Origin: Gammaproteobacteria bacterium
GTDB taxonomy: Bacteria > Pseudomonadota > Gammaproteobacteria > Ga0077536
DNA: 64,000 bases
Reading direction: 5' to 3'
Assembly (NCBI GenBank): GCA_024235015.1
Contig: JACKNG010000007.1
Location: 33,501-97,500, forward strand
Notes under the pieces: generated by a model
The model's database searches: none
What the model saw: the letters and a program-made list of their open reading frames with translations, nothing else
What the model was told of the DNA's origin: nothing
Program-made: the position numbers and the translations under genes
Part shown: piece by piece, positions 55,390 to 63,562 of the stretch
Numbering within the stretch: position 1 is the first letter of the stretch
How the letters are laid out: each line of letters starts with the position of its first letter

Positions 55390-56751
55390 GTGCGCTCGCT
55401 GCGCAACCGCATCCTGCTGACCGCCAGCCTGGTGCTGGCGGTCTTCCTCGGCTGTGCCGGGGTATTGCTCGACCGTGCTTTTCGCGACAGCGCCCTGAAC
55501 GGGGTCGAGGATCGCCTGCGGGGGCGCGTGTTCATGCTCCTCGGGGCGGCCGACTTCGATGCCCGGGACACCGACGCGATGGTCGGCGCCCTGCCCGACC
55601 CCGCCCTGGCGACACCCGGCTCGGGCAGCTACGCACGGATCACGGCAGCCGACACCGGCAGGAGCTGGTCGAGCGCTTCGCTGCTCGGACGTGACCTCGC
55701 GCCACCCGCCCTCGACCCGGCGCATACCGGGGTGTGGGAGCTGGAGCGGGTACGCAGCCTGGCGGGGGAAAGGTTGTTCGCCCTGCGCTATGGCATCGTC
55801 TGGGAAGGCGAGGGTGATCACCGACCGCGGCGTTTCATCGTCGAGGCGTTCGAGGACCCGGCGCTCTACGAGGCGACGGTCGCCCATTTCCGGCGCAGCC
55901 TGTGGACCTGGTTCGCCGGTCTCAGCGCGGCCCTGTTGCTGGTACAGGGTTTCAATCTCGGTCGCGGCCTGCGTCCACTCGCGGCCGTCGAGGAGGAGGT
56001 TCGCGCGATCGAGCGCGGCGAGCGCGACCAGGTGGTCGGATCCTACCCCAGCGAGCTCAGCGGCCTCACGGTCAATCTCAACAAGTTGCTGCGTCATCAC
56101 CGCGACAGCCTGCAGCGCTATCGCAATGCACTCGGTGACCTCGCCCATTCGATCAAGACGCCACTCGCCATTCTGCGCAACGAGTTCGACCAGGGCGAAG
56201 CGGCTTCGAACAGCACCGTCGTCGAACAGGTCGAGCGCATCGACCGCACGGTGCAGTACCACTTGCAGCGCGCGGCTGCCGCCGGGCGCTCGCTGCTGGC
56301 GCCGCCGCGCCCGGCCGCACCCGTAATCGAACGCGTGGTCGAGTCGCTGCGCAAGGTGTACGCCCGCCGCGGGGTGACCATCGCCTGCAGGGTGGCCGCG
56401 GGGACCTGCTTCCCCGGCGACGAAGGCGACCTGATGGAGATCGTCGGCAACCTGGGTGACAACGCCTGCAAATGGGCGCACGGTCAGGTGCGTATCGAGG
56501 CCGGCCCGGGCGAACCCGGTGCGCCGGAACGCGGTTTCGTCCTGCGGGTCATCGACGACGGTCCCGGGATTCCTCCCGAGCAGGTCGAGCGCGTGCTGCA
56601 ACGAGGCGCGCGGCTCGACGAATCGGTCGAAGGCCAGGGCATCGGGTTGGCCATCGTGCGCGACATCGTCGAGGGGGCTTACCAGGGCCGGCTGCAGCTG
56701 CTGGTCAGCGCGCAGGGCACCGAGGCACGGGTCGAGCTGGCGTGGGCCTGA
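55390..56751 (+). CDS. PhoQ-like sensor histidine kinase
   Basis: A 453-residue inner-membrane kinase. Two spans (about 8-28 and 172-194) frame a periplasmic sensor of about 145 residues; a HAMP-like segment follows, then the H-box LGDLAHSIKTPLAIL with His253, N-box NLGDNACKWA, DDGPGIP and GQGIGLAIV. The ALGDLAHSIKTPL form is typical of PhoQ-type kinases, which sense divalent cations, low pH or cationic peptides; the periplasmic domain here is not obviously the acidic PhoQ patch, so the signal cannot be named. Start is GTG. Confidence 0.88.
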   Translation: MRSLRNRILLTASLVLAVFLGCAGVLLDRAFRDSALNGVEDRLRGRVFMLLGAADFDARDTDAMVGALPDPALATPGSGSYARITAADTGRSWSSASLLGRDLAPPALDPAHTGVWELERVRSLAGERLFALRYGIVWEGEGDHRPRRFIVEAFEDPALYEATVAHFRRSLWTWFAGLSAALLLVQGFNLGRGLRPLAAVEEEVRAIERGERDQVVGSYPSELSGLTVNLNKLLRHHRDSLQRYRNALGDLAHSIKTPLAILRNEFDQGEAASNSTVVEQVERIDRTVQYHLQRAAAAGRSLLAPPRPAAPVIERVVESLRKVYARRGVTIACRVAAGTCFPGDEGDLMEIVGNLGDNACKWAHGQVRIEAGPGEPGAPERGFVLRVIDDGPGIPPEQVERVLQRGARLDESVEGQGIGLAIVRDIVEGAYQGRLQLLVSAQGTEARVELAWA

Positions 56752-56777
56752 CGCCGCGCGGCATTCGCCGCCTTTGC

Positions 56778-56783
56778 TATACT
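56778..56783 (+). promoter_or_regulatory. Possible -10 box of fabA
   Basis: TATACT lies 25 bases before the fabA ATG, so the leader would be only about 20 bases. No clear -35 box accompanies it. No FabR or FadR site was recognised. Confidence 0.35.
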
Positions 56784-56808
56784 GCCGCGCCATCAATGCG
56801 GGACAGTC

Positions 56809-57375
56809 ATGGCTTCCGTTCTCAACACCCCTCTCAACGCCGATGCGCCCATCGTCGTCAACGGCCAGTGTAACGGCGCATTCGACTACGACGAGTTGAT
56901 CGCCTGCGGCCACGGCAAGCTGTTCGGCCCCGGCAACGCGCAGTTGCCCTTACCGCCGATGCTCATGTTCGATCGCATCACGCGCATCGAGGAAGCCGGT
57001 GGCAAGTACGGCCGCGGGCTGCTCCACGCGGAACTCGATATCCGCCCGGACCTGTGGTTCTTCAAGTGCCACTTCGACAACGATCCGGTCATGCCCGGCT
57101 GCCTCGGGCTCGACGCCATGTGGCAGCTGGTCGGCTTCTTTCTGGCCTGGAAGGGCGGCCTCGGCCGCGGCCGGGCCCTGGGCGGCGCGGACATTCAGTT
57201 CACCGGCCAGGTGACCCCGGACAAGAAGCTCGTGAGCTATACCATCGACATCAAGCGCATCATCGCGCGCACCCTGGTCATGGGTATCGCCGACGCCACC
57301 ATGGAAGTCGATGGCGAGCAGATCTACGAGGGTAAAGGGCTGCGCGTCGGCCTGTTCACCGAAGACCAGCTCTGA
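56809..57375 (+). CDS. fabA: 3-hydroxydecanoyl-ACP dehydratase/isomerase
   Basis: FabA dehydrates 3-hydroxydecanoyl-ACP and isomerises the trans-2 to cis-3 product, starting unsaturated fatty acid synthesis. The 188-residue protein has a hot-dog fold with the catalytic His88 (FKCHFDNDPVMPGCLGLD) and Asp102. It is about 16 residues longer than E. coli at the N-terminus. fabB, often directly downstream, is not present here. Presence of FabA fits the anaerobic unsaturated-lipid pathway. Confidence 0.95.
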   Translation: MASVLNTPLNADAPIVVNGQCNGAFDYDELIACGHGKLFGPGNAQLPLPPMLMFDRITRIEEAGGKYGRGLLHAELDIRPDLWFFKCHFDNDPVMPGCLGLDAMWQLVGFFLAWKGGLGRGRALGGADIQFTGQVTPDKKLVSYTIDIKRIIARTLVMGIADATMEVDGEQIYEGKGLRVGLFTEDQL

Positions 57376-57399
57376 ACGCAGTACCCGCGCGGGGCACCT

Positions 57400-57966
57400 T
57401 CAGATCGGCGGTGACGACTGCTGCCCGATGTAGCCGCGCAGCATCTGTACCTGGGTTCGCACCGATTCTATCCACGGATTGATCGACAGCGCCTCCTCGA
57501 AGGCCAGCAGCGCTTCGCGGTAGCGCTCGAGCTGCATGTAGCATTGGCCGCGCCCGGACAGGGCGCCGAAATGGCGTGGCTCGAGTTCCAGCGTGTGCTC
57601 GATGTCGTCCAACGAGCCGGCGACGTCACCGCGCAGGTAACGCACGATCGCGCGCTGGTTCCAACCCTCCGCGTAGGCCGGATAGGTGCTGACGAGGCGA
57701 TCGAATAGCTCGCTTGCCGCCTCGATGCCGCCGGTCTGCGCCGCGCGCCGCGCCTGCTGCAACAGGTCTGCGGCGCCCGCCTCGGGTGACTCGAACCAGA
57801 GCGACCAGATCTGCTGCTCCACGCCGGCGGCGAGATGCCCATTGGGCGCATTGGCGAGCGCGCCGAACAATTCGTCGAGGCGCGGGTCGGTCTGATCCGC
57901 CGCCGCGCCGCCGGTCACCAGCAGGCAGGCCCAGGCGATCGCGCGCAGTGTCCCGGCGCGGGTCAT
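57400..57966 (-). CDS. Exported TPR-repeat protein
   Basis: A 188-residue protein with a signal segment (about 8-23) and a C-terminal run of about three tetratricopeptide repeats (roughly 60-175; AEGWNQRAIVRYLRGDVAGSL, PRHFGALSGRGQCYMQLERYREAL). It should be a periplasmic or membrane-tethered adaptor. Partner unknown. It begins inside the hemL stop (ATGA), so it is the second gene of that operon. Confidence 0.82.
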   Translation of the reverse strand: MTRAGTLRAIAWACLLVTGGAAADQTDPRLDELFGALANAPNGHLAAGVEQQIWSLWFESPEAGAADLLQQARRAAQTGGIEAASELFDRLVSTYPAYAEGWNQRAIVRYLRGDVAGSLDDIEHTLELEPRHFGALSGRGQCYMQLERYREALLAFEEALSINPWIESVRTQVQMLRGYIGQQSSPPI

Positions 57967-59252
57967 GAGGCCAGTACGGCGAACGCGCGTTCGGCCGCCG
58001 CGATGGTATGCGCGATCTCCGCGGCGCCATGGGCCGCCGAGACGAACCCGGCTTCGAACGCCGACGGGGCGAGGTTCACACCGCCGTCGAGCATGAGGTG
58101 GAAGAAACGGCGGAACCGGTCGGCGTCACAAGCCATCACGTCCTGGAACCCGGTGACACGCTCGGCGGCAGTGAAGAACAGGCCGAACATTCCGCATACG
58201 TGGTTGGTGCGCAGGGCGATACCGGCCTGCGCGGCGGCGCCTTCGAATGCCTCGCACAGCTCGCGGGTGGTGGCCAGCAAGCGATCGTGGAAGCCCGGCC
58301 GACGGACCAGTTCGAGCGTGGCCAGGCCGCTGGCCATGGCCAGCGGGTTGCCCGACAGGGTGCCCGCCTGGTAGACGGGGCCGGCCGGCGCCAGCTTGTC
58401 CATGATCGTAGCCGGGCCGGCTACCGCACCGACCGGCATGCCGCCGCCGATGACCTTGCCCAGCACGGTCAGATCCGGTGCGATGCCGTACAGCGCCTGG
58501 GCGCCGCCGGCATGCACGCGGAACCCGGTCATCACCTCGTCGAAGATGAGCACCGCGCCATGACGCGCGGTTTCCTCGCGCAGGGTTTCGAGAAACCCGG
58601 GCTGCGGCGGGATGCAGTTCATGTTGCCGGCCACGGGCTCGACGATCACGGCGGCCACTTCGTCGCCACAGGCGGCGAAGGCGTCACGGACCTGGTCGGC
58701 ATCGTTGTAGGTGAGGGTGGTGGTCAGTCCCGCCAGCACCGCGGGCACCCCGGGCGAGGTCGGCACGCCCAGGGTCAGCGCGCCGGAGCCGGCCTTGACC
58801 AGCAGTGAATCGGCATGGCCGTGGTAGCAGCCCTCGAACTTGATGATGCGATCACGGCCAGTGTGGCCGCGGGCCAGGCGGATGGCGCTCATCGCTGCTT
58901 CCGTGCCCGAACTGACCATGCGGACCTTCTCGGCCGTCGGTACCAGTTCGACGATGAGTTCGGCGAGCTCGGTCTCCAGCGCGCACGGCGCACCGAAACT
59001 CAAGCCCCGTTCGAGCTGTCGGCGCAGGGCGTCGATGACATCGGCGTGGCCATGACCGGCGATCATCGGCCCCCAGCTGCCGACGTAGTCGACGTAGCGA
59101 CGGTCGTCGGCGTCGGTCAGCCAGGCGCCCTGGCCGGCCGTGAAGTACACCGGCGTGCCGCCGACGCCGTTGAATGCCCGCACCGGGGAGTTGACGCCGC
59201 CGGGCATGACACGCAGGGCGGCGGCGAAGAGTTGTTCGGATCGTGTGCTCAT
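57963..59252 (-). CDS. hemL: Glutamate-1-semialdehyde 2,1-aminomutase
   Basis: HemL makes 5-aminolevulinate, the first haem precursor in the C5 pathway. The 429-residue PLP enzyme has PGGVNSPVRAFNGVGGTP, the FDEVMTGFR Asp, and the PLP lysine in VLGKVIGGGMPVGA. With hemB (26682) and hemH (11540) and hemJ nearby, most haem genes in this window are separate. ATG 59252 matches the family; the few extra residues upstream are not conserved. Confidence 0.96.
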   Translation of the reverse strand: MSTRSEQLFAAALRVMPGGVNSPVRAFNGVGGTPVYFTAGQGAWLTDADDRRYVDYVGSWGPMIAGHGHADVIDALRRQLERGLSFGAPCALETELAELIVELVPTAEKVRMVSSGTEAAMSAIRLARGHTGRDRIIKFEGCYHGHADSLLVKAGSGALTLGVPTSPGVPAVLAGLTTTLTYNDADQVRDAFAACGDEVAAVIVEPVAGNMNCIPPQPGFLETLREETARHGAVLIFDEVMTGFRVHAGGAQALYGIAPDLTVLGKVIGGGMPVGAVAGPATIMDKLAPAGPVYQAGTLSGNPLAMASGLATLELVRRPGFHDRLLATTRELCEAFEGAAAQAGIALRTNHVCGMFGLFFTAAERVTGFQDVMACDADRFRRFFHLMLDGGVNLAPSAFEAGFVSAAHGAAEIAHTIAAAERAFAVLAS

Positions 59253-59366
59253 GGTGCTCCGGTCATGGACTGTGCGATGTGCGCGGCGCCTGCGCATGCC
59301 GTGCGCGGACTCGAGCGTGCATTGTCCGGGCTCAGGCCGGTGCCCGCAACGGCGCGCCGCCAGGGC

Positions 59367-59798
59367 TCAGAACGACGGTTTGATCTCGGCCAGCAGGACC
59401 ACCGCGACGAGGATCAGCACCGGCGCCTCGTTCAACCAGCGATAGAACACGTGGCCATGGCAATTGCGATCCTCGGCGAAGCGGCGGCGCAGCCAGCCAA
59501 GGTAGAGATGGTAGACCACGAGCAGGGCGACCAGCGCGAGCTTGATATGAAGCCAGGAGCAGGCCGCGAACCACGCGGCACCGTTCAAGGCGATGAGCCA
59601 CGTGCCGAAGCCGACGGTGAGCAGGGCGGCCGGCGCCATGATGCCACGGTAGAGCTTGCGCTCCATGATCTTGAAACGCGCGAGCCCGGCAGCGTCCTCG
59701 CACATGGCGTGGTAGACGAACAAGCGCGGCAGGTAGAACAGGCCCGCGAACCAGGTCACCATGAAAATGACGTGGAACGCCTTGATCCACAGGTACAT
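59367..59798 (-). CDS. hemJ: Protoporphyrinogen IX oxidase HemJ
   Basis: A 143-residue integral membrane protein of the HemJ (UPF0093) family with four spans. It has the N-terminal MYLWIKAFHVIFMVTWFAGLFYLPRLF pattern with the conserved His9, a Lys in ERKLYRGIM, and WFAACSWLHIKLALV. HemJ oxidises protoporphyrinogen IX, the step before HemH, in organisms without HemG/HemY. It is divergently spaced only 114 bases after hemL on the same strand; both are haem genes. Confidence 0.92.
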   Translation of the reverse strand: MYLWIKAFHVIFMVTWFAGLFYLPRLFVYHAMCEDAAGLARFKIMERKLYRGIMAPAALLTVGFGTWLIALNGAAWFAACSWLHIKLALVALLVVYHLYLGWLRRRFAEDRNCHGHVFYRWLNEAPVLILVAVVLLAEIKPSF

Positions 59799-59828
59799 GG
59801 CGCAAATCCTGCGGCGACGTCCGGGTGA

Positions 59829-60494
59829 TCAGTTGTGCCGGTCTTCGAGCGCGAGCGGCTCATGGGGGGTGGCGGACAGTTCGACCGCCGGGTCCCGGCC
59901 ACGGAAGAATGCGCCGATACGGGTAAAAATCGCGCGCAGCGTGCGCCACAGGCGCGGCAGCAACCACACGAGCGCAACGACGAACAGCGCGAGCAGGACC
60001 AGGAAGATCAGGGGATGGTTGAGCGCCGTCCACAGCCCCGCGACGACCATCAGGTCTTCGCCGATCGAGGCGGTCCAGTTGGTGACCGGCTCGGGTGAGG
60101 TGTTGATCACCGCGCGCGTGCCCGCCTTGGCCGCATGCGTGCCCGCCGCCAGACCGCCGCCGACCAGGAACGCGGCCAGCTGGACGGCCGGATCCATCTC
60201 GCCCACCGCAGCTGCCGCGAGCATTGCACCGGCGGGGATGCGGATGAAGGTATGCAGGGCGTCCCACGCGGTGTCCACCGCCGGCGTCTTGTCGGCGAAG
60301 AATTCCACGCAGTACATGAATCCGGCCGCCGCGATGACCAGAGGATGGGTGAGGATTTCGAGATCGGGCGGCAGTTGCAGCATGCCGGTCGAACCGAGGA
60401 TGCCGAAAACGAGTATGGCGGCGTAGAGGTTGAGGCCACTCGCCCAGGCCGCGCCTCCGGCCAGTGCCAGCGTCGGGATGGTCTCCATTGGCAT
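59829..60494 (-). CDS. DUF4126-family membrane protein
   Basis: A 221-residue protein with about five hydrophobic helices and a glycine/alanine-rich pattern (ASGLNLYAAILVFGILGSTG, LAAGTHAAKAGTRAVINTSPEP). DUF4126 proteins are inner-membrane proteins of unknown function. It starts at ATG 60494 or 60488; the longer frame is not conserved. A basic, amphipathic C-terminus (RRLWRTLRAIFTRIGAFF) is cytosolic. It precedes hemJ by 30 bases and is probably co-transcribed. Confidence 0.8.
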   Translation of the reverse strand: MPMETIPTLALAGGAAWASGLNLYAAILVFGILGSTGMLQLPPDLEILTHPLVIAAAGFMYCVEFFADKTPAVDTAWDALHTFIRIPAGAMLAAAAVGEMDPAVQLAAFLVGGGLAAGTHAAKAGTRAVINTSPEPVTNWTASIGEDLMVVAGLWTALNHPLIFLVLLALFVVALVWLLPRLWRTLRAIFTRIGAFFRGRDPAVELSATPHEPLALEDRHN

Positions 60495-60768
60495 GTCTGC
60501 GCATCCAGCAGGGAATCGAAGGTGCATTGGAAACCGCGCCCGCCGTGGACGCAAGCGCGGGGCTCGTCGGCAATGTCGTCGGTGGCTTCAAGAGATTGAC
60601 GCATAAATTCCCGGCCGCTAATGTCCCCGCATTGCCAGGTGCCCGCCGCGGACGGAGACCGAGCCGGCGCGGCAAAAAATAACAATCCGATCAGGGGCTT
60701 GCCATCATCGCCCCGAAGTATTGAGCGAGATCTGCACGCGGCCCGGCGGCGGTCTCGGCCTGGAGTCC
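60495..60768. other. Divergent intergenic region with no recognised site
   Basis: These 274 bases lie between the DUF4126 gene (minus) and the DUF6776 gene (plus). No RNA gene, strong promoter, or repeat was recognised. A GCAAAAAATAACAATC stretch near 60672 is AT-rich for this genome and could hold a promoter. Confidence 0.4.
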
Positions 60769-61482
60769 GTGTTGAAACTCGTCATCACTCCCCATCGACC
60801 GCTCCGCAAGCTGCTGTTGACGGTGGCGGGCCTGCTCGCCGTTGCGCTCGCGCTGGCTTTCGCCCTGGATTACGGGCATTGGCGTGCCATCGCCGGGGCC
60901 ATGGTCGCGCGCGGCGACCAGCGCGAACTGGTCAACGAGGTCGTCAGCCTGCGGCGTGAGAACGACGCCTTACGTTACGATCTGACCCGCGCCCGCCGTG
61001 CCGAACAGATTGCCCGCGCCGCGCGTGAGGAAAACCGTGCGCTGATGGTCGACTTGAAGGCGGAACTGGCCGCGCGCGAACAGGAAGTCCGTTTCTATCG
61101 CAACGCGCTCGGCGATGTCCGCGTCGGAGCCGGGCCGCGGGTCGGAGGAATCCAGGTCAAGCCCCTGGATGGCGATGGTCGCTACGGATACTCGCTCGTC
61201 ATGACCTACGTCGACAAGGACGACCGCGTGGTCGAAGGCCGCGTGCAGGTTCGCCTTGCCGGCGAGATGAACGGTCGACCCGAGGAGCTGCCGTTCGCCG
61301 ACATAGTCGAATCGGGGCCCGCGACGCTCGATTTCAAGTTCAAGCACTTCCACTTGTTCGAAGGAACGCTCAAGATTCCGGCGCAGTTCGTTCCCCGCAG
61401 AATCGAGGTAGCGGTCGTCGATCGTGGGCGTTCGAGTAGCGCCCGTGCCGAGTCCTTCGACTGGGCGGCGGCGCTCAACTGA
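60769..61482 (+). CDS. DUF6776-family anchored coiled-coil protein
   Basis: A protein of about 237 residues with one N-terminal membrane helix (about 17-37), a coiled coil (about 55-105; EVVSLRRENDALRYDLTRARR and onwards) and a C-terminal beta-rich part (about 120-230) with a conserved YGYSLVMTYVDKDD. It matches DUF6776, a gammaproteobacterial family found next to bactofilin and erpA. GTG 60769 (or TTG 60772) follows a GGAG and gives the usual N-terminus; the TTG at 60721 would add 16 residues. The coiled coil and anchor suggest a scaffold for the bactofilin encoded 10 bases downstream. Confidence 0.8.
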   Translation: MLKLVITPHRPLRKLLLTVAGLLAVALALAFALDYGHWRAIAGAMVARGDQRELVNEVVSLRRENDALRYDLTRARRAEQIARAAREENRALMVDLKAELAAREQEVRFYRNALGDVRVGAGPRVGGIQVKPLDGDGRYGYSLVMTYVDKDDRVVEGRVQVRLAGEMNGRPEELPFADIVESGPATLDFKFKHFHLFEGTLKIPAQFVPRRIEVAVVDRGRSSSARAESFDWAAALN

Positions 61483-61492
61483 GGAGAGATTG

Positions 61493-61906
61493 ATGTTAGG
61501 CAAGGCAAAGAAGCGCAAGCCGAATCGGGTCGATTCCCTGATCGGTCAGCAGTCCCACGTCCTGGGCGACATCCGTTTCGGCGGTGGTTTGCACATCGAC
61601 GGCACCATCAAGGGCAATGTCAGCGCCGATGGCGACGAGCGGGCGACCCTGACGGTGAGCGATCGCGGGACCATCGAAGGCGAGGTCCGGGTGCCCTACA
61701 TCATCCTGAACGGCCTGGTCAAAGGGGACGTCTACGCCAACGAGCACGTCGAACTCGCCGCCAGCGCCAGGGTCGAAGGGAACGTCTATTACGCCCTCAT
61801 CGAGATGGCGATGGGGGCAGAGGTGAATGGCAAACTGGTCAGGATCACCGACGATCAGCGCCCGCCGCTCGCGCTCGATCACCACGCGCAGGGCGAGCCC
61901 GATTGA
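61493..61906 (+). CDS. Bactofilin
   Basis: A 137-residue cytoskeletal protein. The central right-handed beta-helix (about 18-110) shows the periodic G-x-I/V repeats (DIRFGGGLHIDGTIKGNVSA, GTIEGEVRVPYIILNGLVKGDVYA, ASARVEGNVYY). Short basic N-terminus and acidic C-terminus frame it. Bactofilins polymerise without nucleotide and recruit peptidoglycan enzymes; a LytM-type peptidase gene lies at the end of this region. A strong GAGGAGAG precedes the ATG. Confidence 0.93.
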   Translation: MLGKAKKRKPNRVDSLIGQQSHVLGDIRFGGGLHIDGTIKGNVSADGDERATLTVSDRGTIEGEVRVPYIILNGLVKGDVYANEHVELAASARVEGNVYYALIEMAMGAEVNGKLVRITDDQRPPLALDHHAQGEPD

Positions 61907-61999
61907 GGCCCGCGCGTATTTCCTCAACGCGCACCGGGTTGAAAGAAACGTTCGGCGTCCTTACCTTGGACCGGCTATCCCGCAGATGGTGAACCCATT

Positions 62000-62341
62000 A
62001 TGGAAACCGTAGAAGAACCGTTGATTTTCACCGAATCGGCTGCGCGCAAGGTGCGCGAACTGATCGACGAGGAAGGCGATGAAACCCTCATGCTCAGGGT
62101 CTTCATCTCCGGCGGCGGCTGCTCCGGCTTCCAGTACGGTTTCACCTTCGACCAGCAGGAGAACGACGGCGATACGATCGTCGTCAAGCAAGGCGTCAAG
62201 TTGCTGGTCGACCCGATGAGCGTGCAATACCTGATGGGCGCGGAGATCGACTACACGGAAGGACTGGAAGGGTCGCAGTTCGTGATTCGCAACCCCAACG
62301 CCCAGACTACCTGCGGCTGCGGGTCGTCTTTCTCCGTCTGA
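62000..62341 (+). CDS. erpA: Iron-sulfur cluster insertion protein ErpA
   Basis: A 113-residue A-type carrier that delivers [4Fe-4S] clusters to apoproteins such as IspG and IspH. It has the three conserved cysteines: SGGGCSGFQYG and the C-terminal TCGCGSSF. EGLEGSQFVIRNPN is the ErpA-type strand that separates it from IscA. It lies 93 bases after bactofilin; this gap could hold its own promoter. Confidence 0.95.
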   Translation: METVEEPLIFTESAARKVRELIDEEGDETLMLRVFISGGGCSGFQYGFTFDQQENDGDTIVVKQGVKLLVDPMSVQYLMGAEIDYTEGLEGSQFVIRNPNAQTTCGCGSSFSV

Positions 62342-62356
62342 CGCACGTACGGGCGA

Positions 62357-62409
62357 GCTTGCCGGCCCGCCTGTACCGGCGTTGGCACGCCCGCCGCGCC
62401 GGCGCAAGC
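62357..62409. terminator. Possible terminator between erpA and anmK
   Basis: GCTTGCCGGC and GCCGGCGCAAGC can pair, with a two-base bulge, around a 31-base loop; ATTTGTTT follows on the plus strand. It lies between convergent genes. The large loop makes the call weak. Confidence 0.3.
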
Positions 62410-62416
62410 ATTTGTT

Positions 62417-63562
62417 TCAGGGGCGCGGCAGGTAGACAGCGCCCAAGTGCAGCGGGCGCGGCTCGCGCGAAGTCGTCAACATGACCGGTAGACCACTCAT
62501 CCGGCGCTCGGCCAGCCAGGCGAAAGCTGCCGCTTCGACGTAATCCGGGTCGACCCCGAACGCCTCACTCGACACCACCCGGCGCGTCGGCAGCCGCTCG
62601 CCGAGAAGGGTCATCAAGCGTCGGTTGTGCACGCCGCCGCCACATACGATCAAACTCGCGGCGGGCTCGCTCTCGTCGAGCGCAATCGCGATCGATTCGA
62701 CGGTCAATGCGCACAAGGTCGCCTGCACGTCCTGGGATCGCAGCGATGGGCGACCGTCGAGGTGCCGGCGAATGAATTCGAGGTTGAAGTATTCGCGCCC
62801 GGTACTCTTCGGGATCGCCGCGCCGAAGTAGGCATCGCCGAGCATGTCGCCGAGCAGGGCAGGGTCGACCGAGCCCGACGCGGCCCAGTCCCCGTCACGG
62901 TCGAACGGCTCACCACGGGCGTGGCGGGTCCAATCGTCCATCAAGCAGTTCCCCGGGCCGGTATCGAAGCCCGCCAGCGCAGCCGTCGAGCCGGGAGCCA
63001 GTAGCGATACGTTGGCGATACCGCCGAGGTTGAGCAGCACGCGCGGGGTAACGGGATCCTGAAAGCACCACGCATGGAACGGCGGCACCAGCGGCGCGCC
63101 CTGGCCGCCGTAGGCGAGGTCGATGCTGCGAAAATCGGCGACCGTCGGCCGCCCGGTACGCGCGGCAATGGTTGCGGCATCACCGATCTGTACCGAGTAG
63201 GGATGGGGCGGTTGTGGATGATGGCGCAGCGTCTGGCCGTGACTGCCAACGGCCGTCACCGCATCGGCTGGGATCTGCGCAGTGTCGAGCAACGCGATCG
63301 CTGCCGCCGCGAACTGCTCACCGACCTCAATGTGGAGCGTGGCCCAGTCGTGCAAGGTCAGGCGCGCCGCCGGTGCAATGGCGTCCAACAGGCGCGCGCG
63401 CAGAGCCGGCGGATAGTGCGTCGTCGCGCTGGCGAAAGTGGTGAGCCTGTTGGTGCCGATTTCGACCAGGGCGGCATCCACTCCATCCATACTCGTGCCT
63501 GAAATCAGGCCGACGAAGAGCCCGGCCCGCGGCGTAGCGCTTGGCTCGGGCCGGGCCGTCAA
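62417..63562 (-). CDS. anmK: Anhydro-N-acetylmuramic acid kinase
   Basis: AnmK opens and phosphorylates 1,6-anhydro-MurNAc to MurNAc-6-phosphate during peptidoglycan recycling. The 381-residue protein has the ATPase-type phosphate loops GLISGTSMDGVDAALVE, LLNLGGIANVSLL, FDTGPGNCLMDDW and ICGGGVHNRRL, all diagnostic. It overlaps the upstream M23 peptidase stop by ATGA. This places muropeptide cutting and sugar salvage in one operon. Confidence 0.96.
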   Translation of the reverse strand: MTARPEPSATPRAGLFVGLISGTSMDGVDAALVEIGTNRLTTFASATTHYPPALRARLLDAIAPAARLTLHDWATLHIEVGEQFAAAAIALLDTAQIPADAVTAVGSHGQTLRHHPQPPHPYSVQIGDAATIAARTGRPTVADFRSIDLAYGGQGAPLVPPFHAWCFQDPVTPRVLLNLGGIANVSLLAPGSTAALAGFDTGPGNCLMDDWTRHARGEPFDRDGDWAASGSVDPALLGDMLGDAYFGAAIPKSTGREYFNLEFIRRHLDGRPSLRSQDVQATLCALTVESIAIALDESEPAASLIVCGGGVHNRRLMTLLGERLPTRRVVSSEAFGVDPDYVEAAAFAWLAERRMSGLPVMLTTSREPRPLHLGAVYLPRP

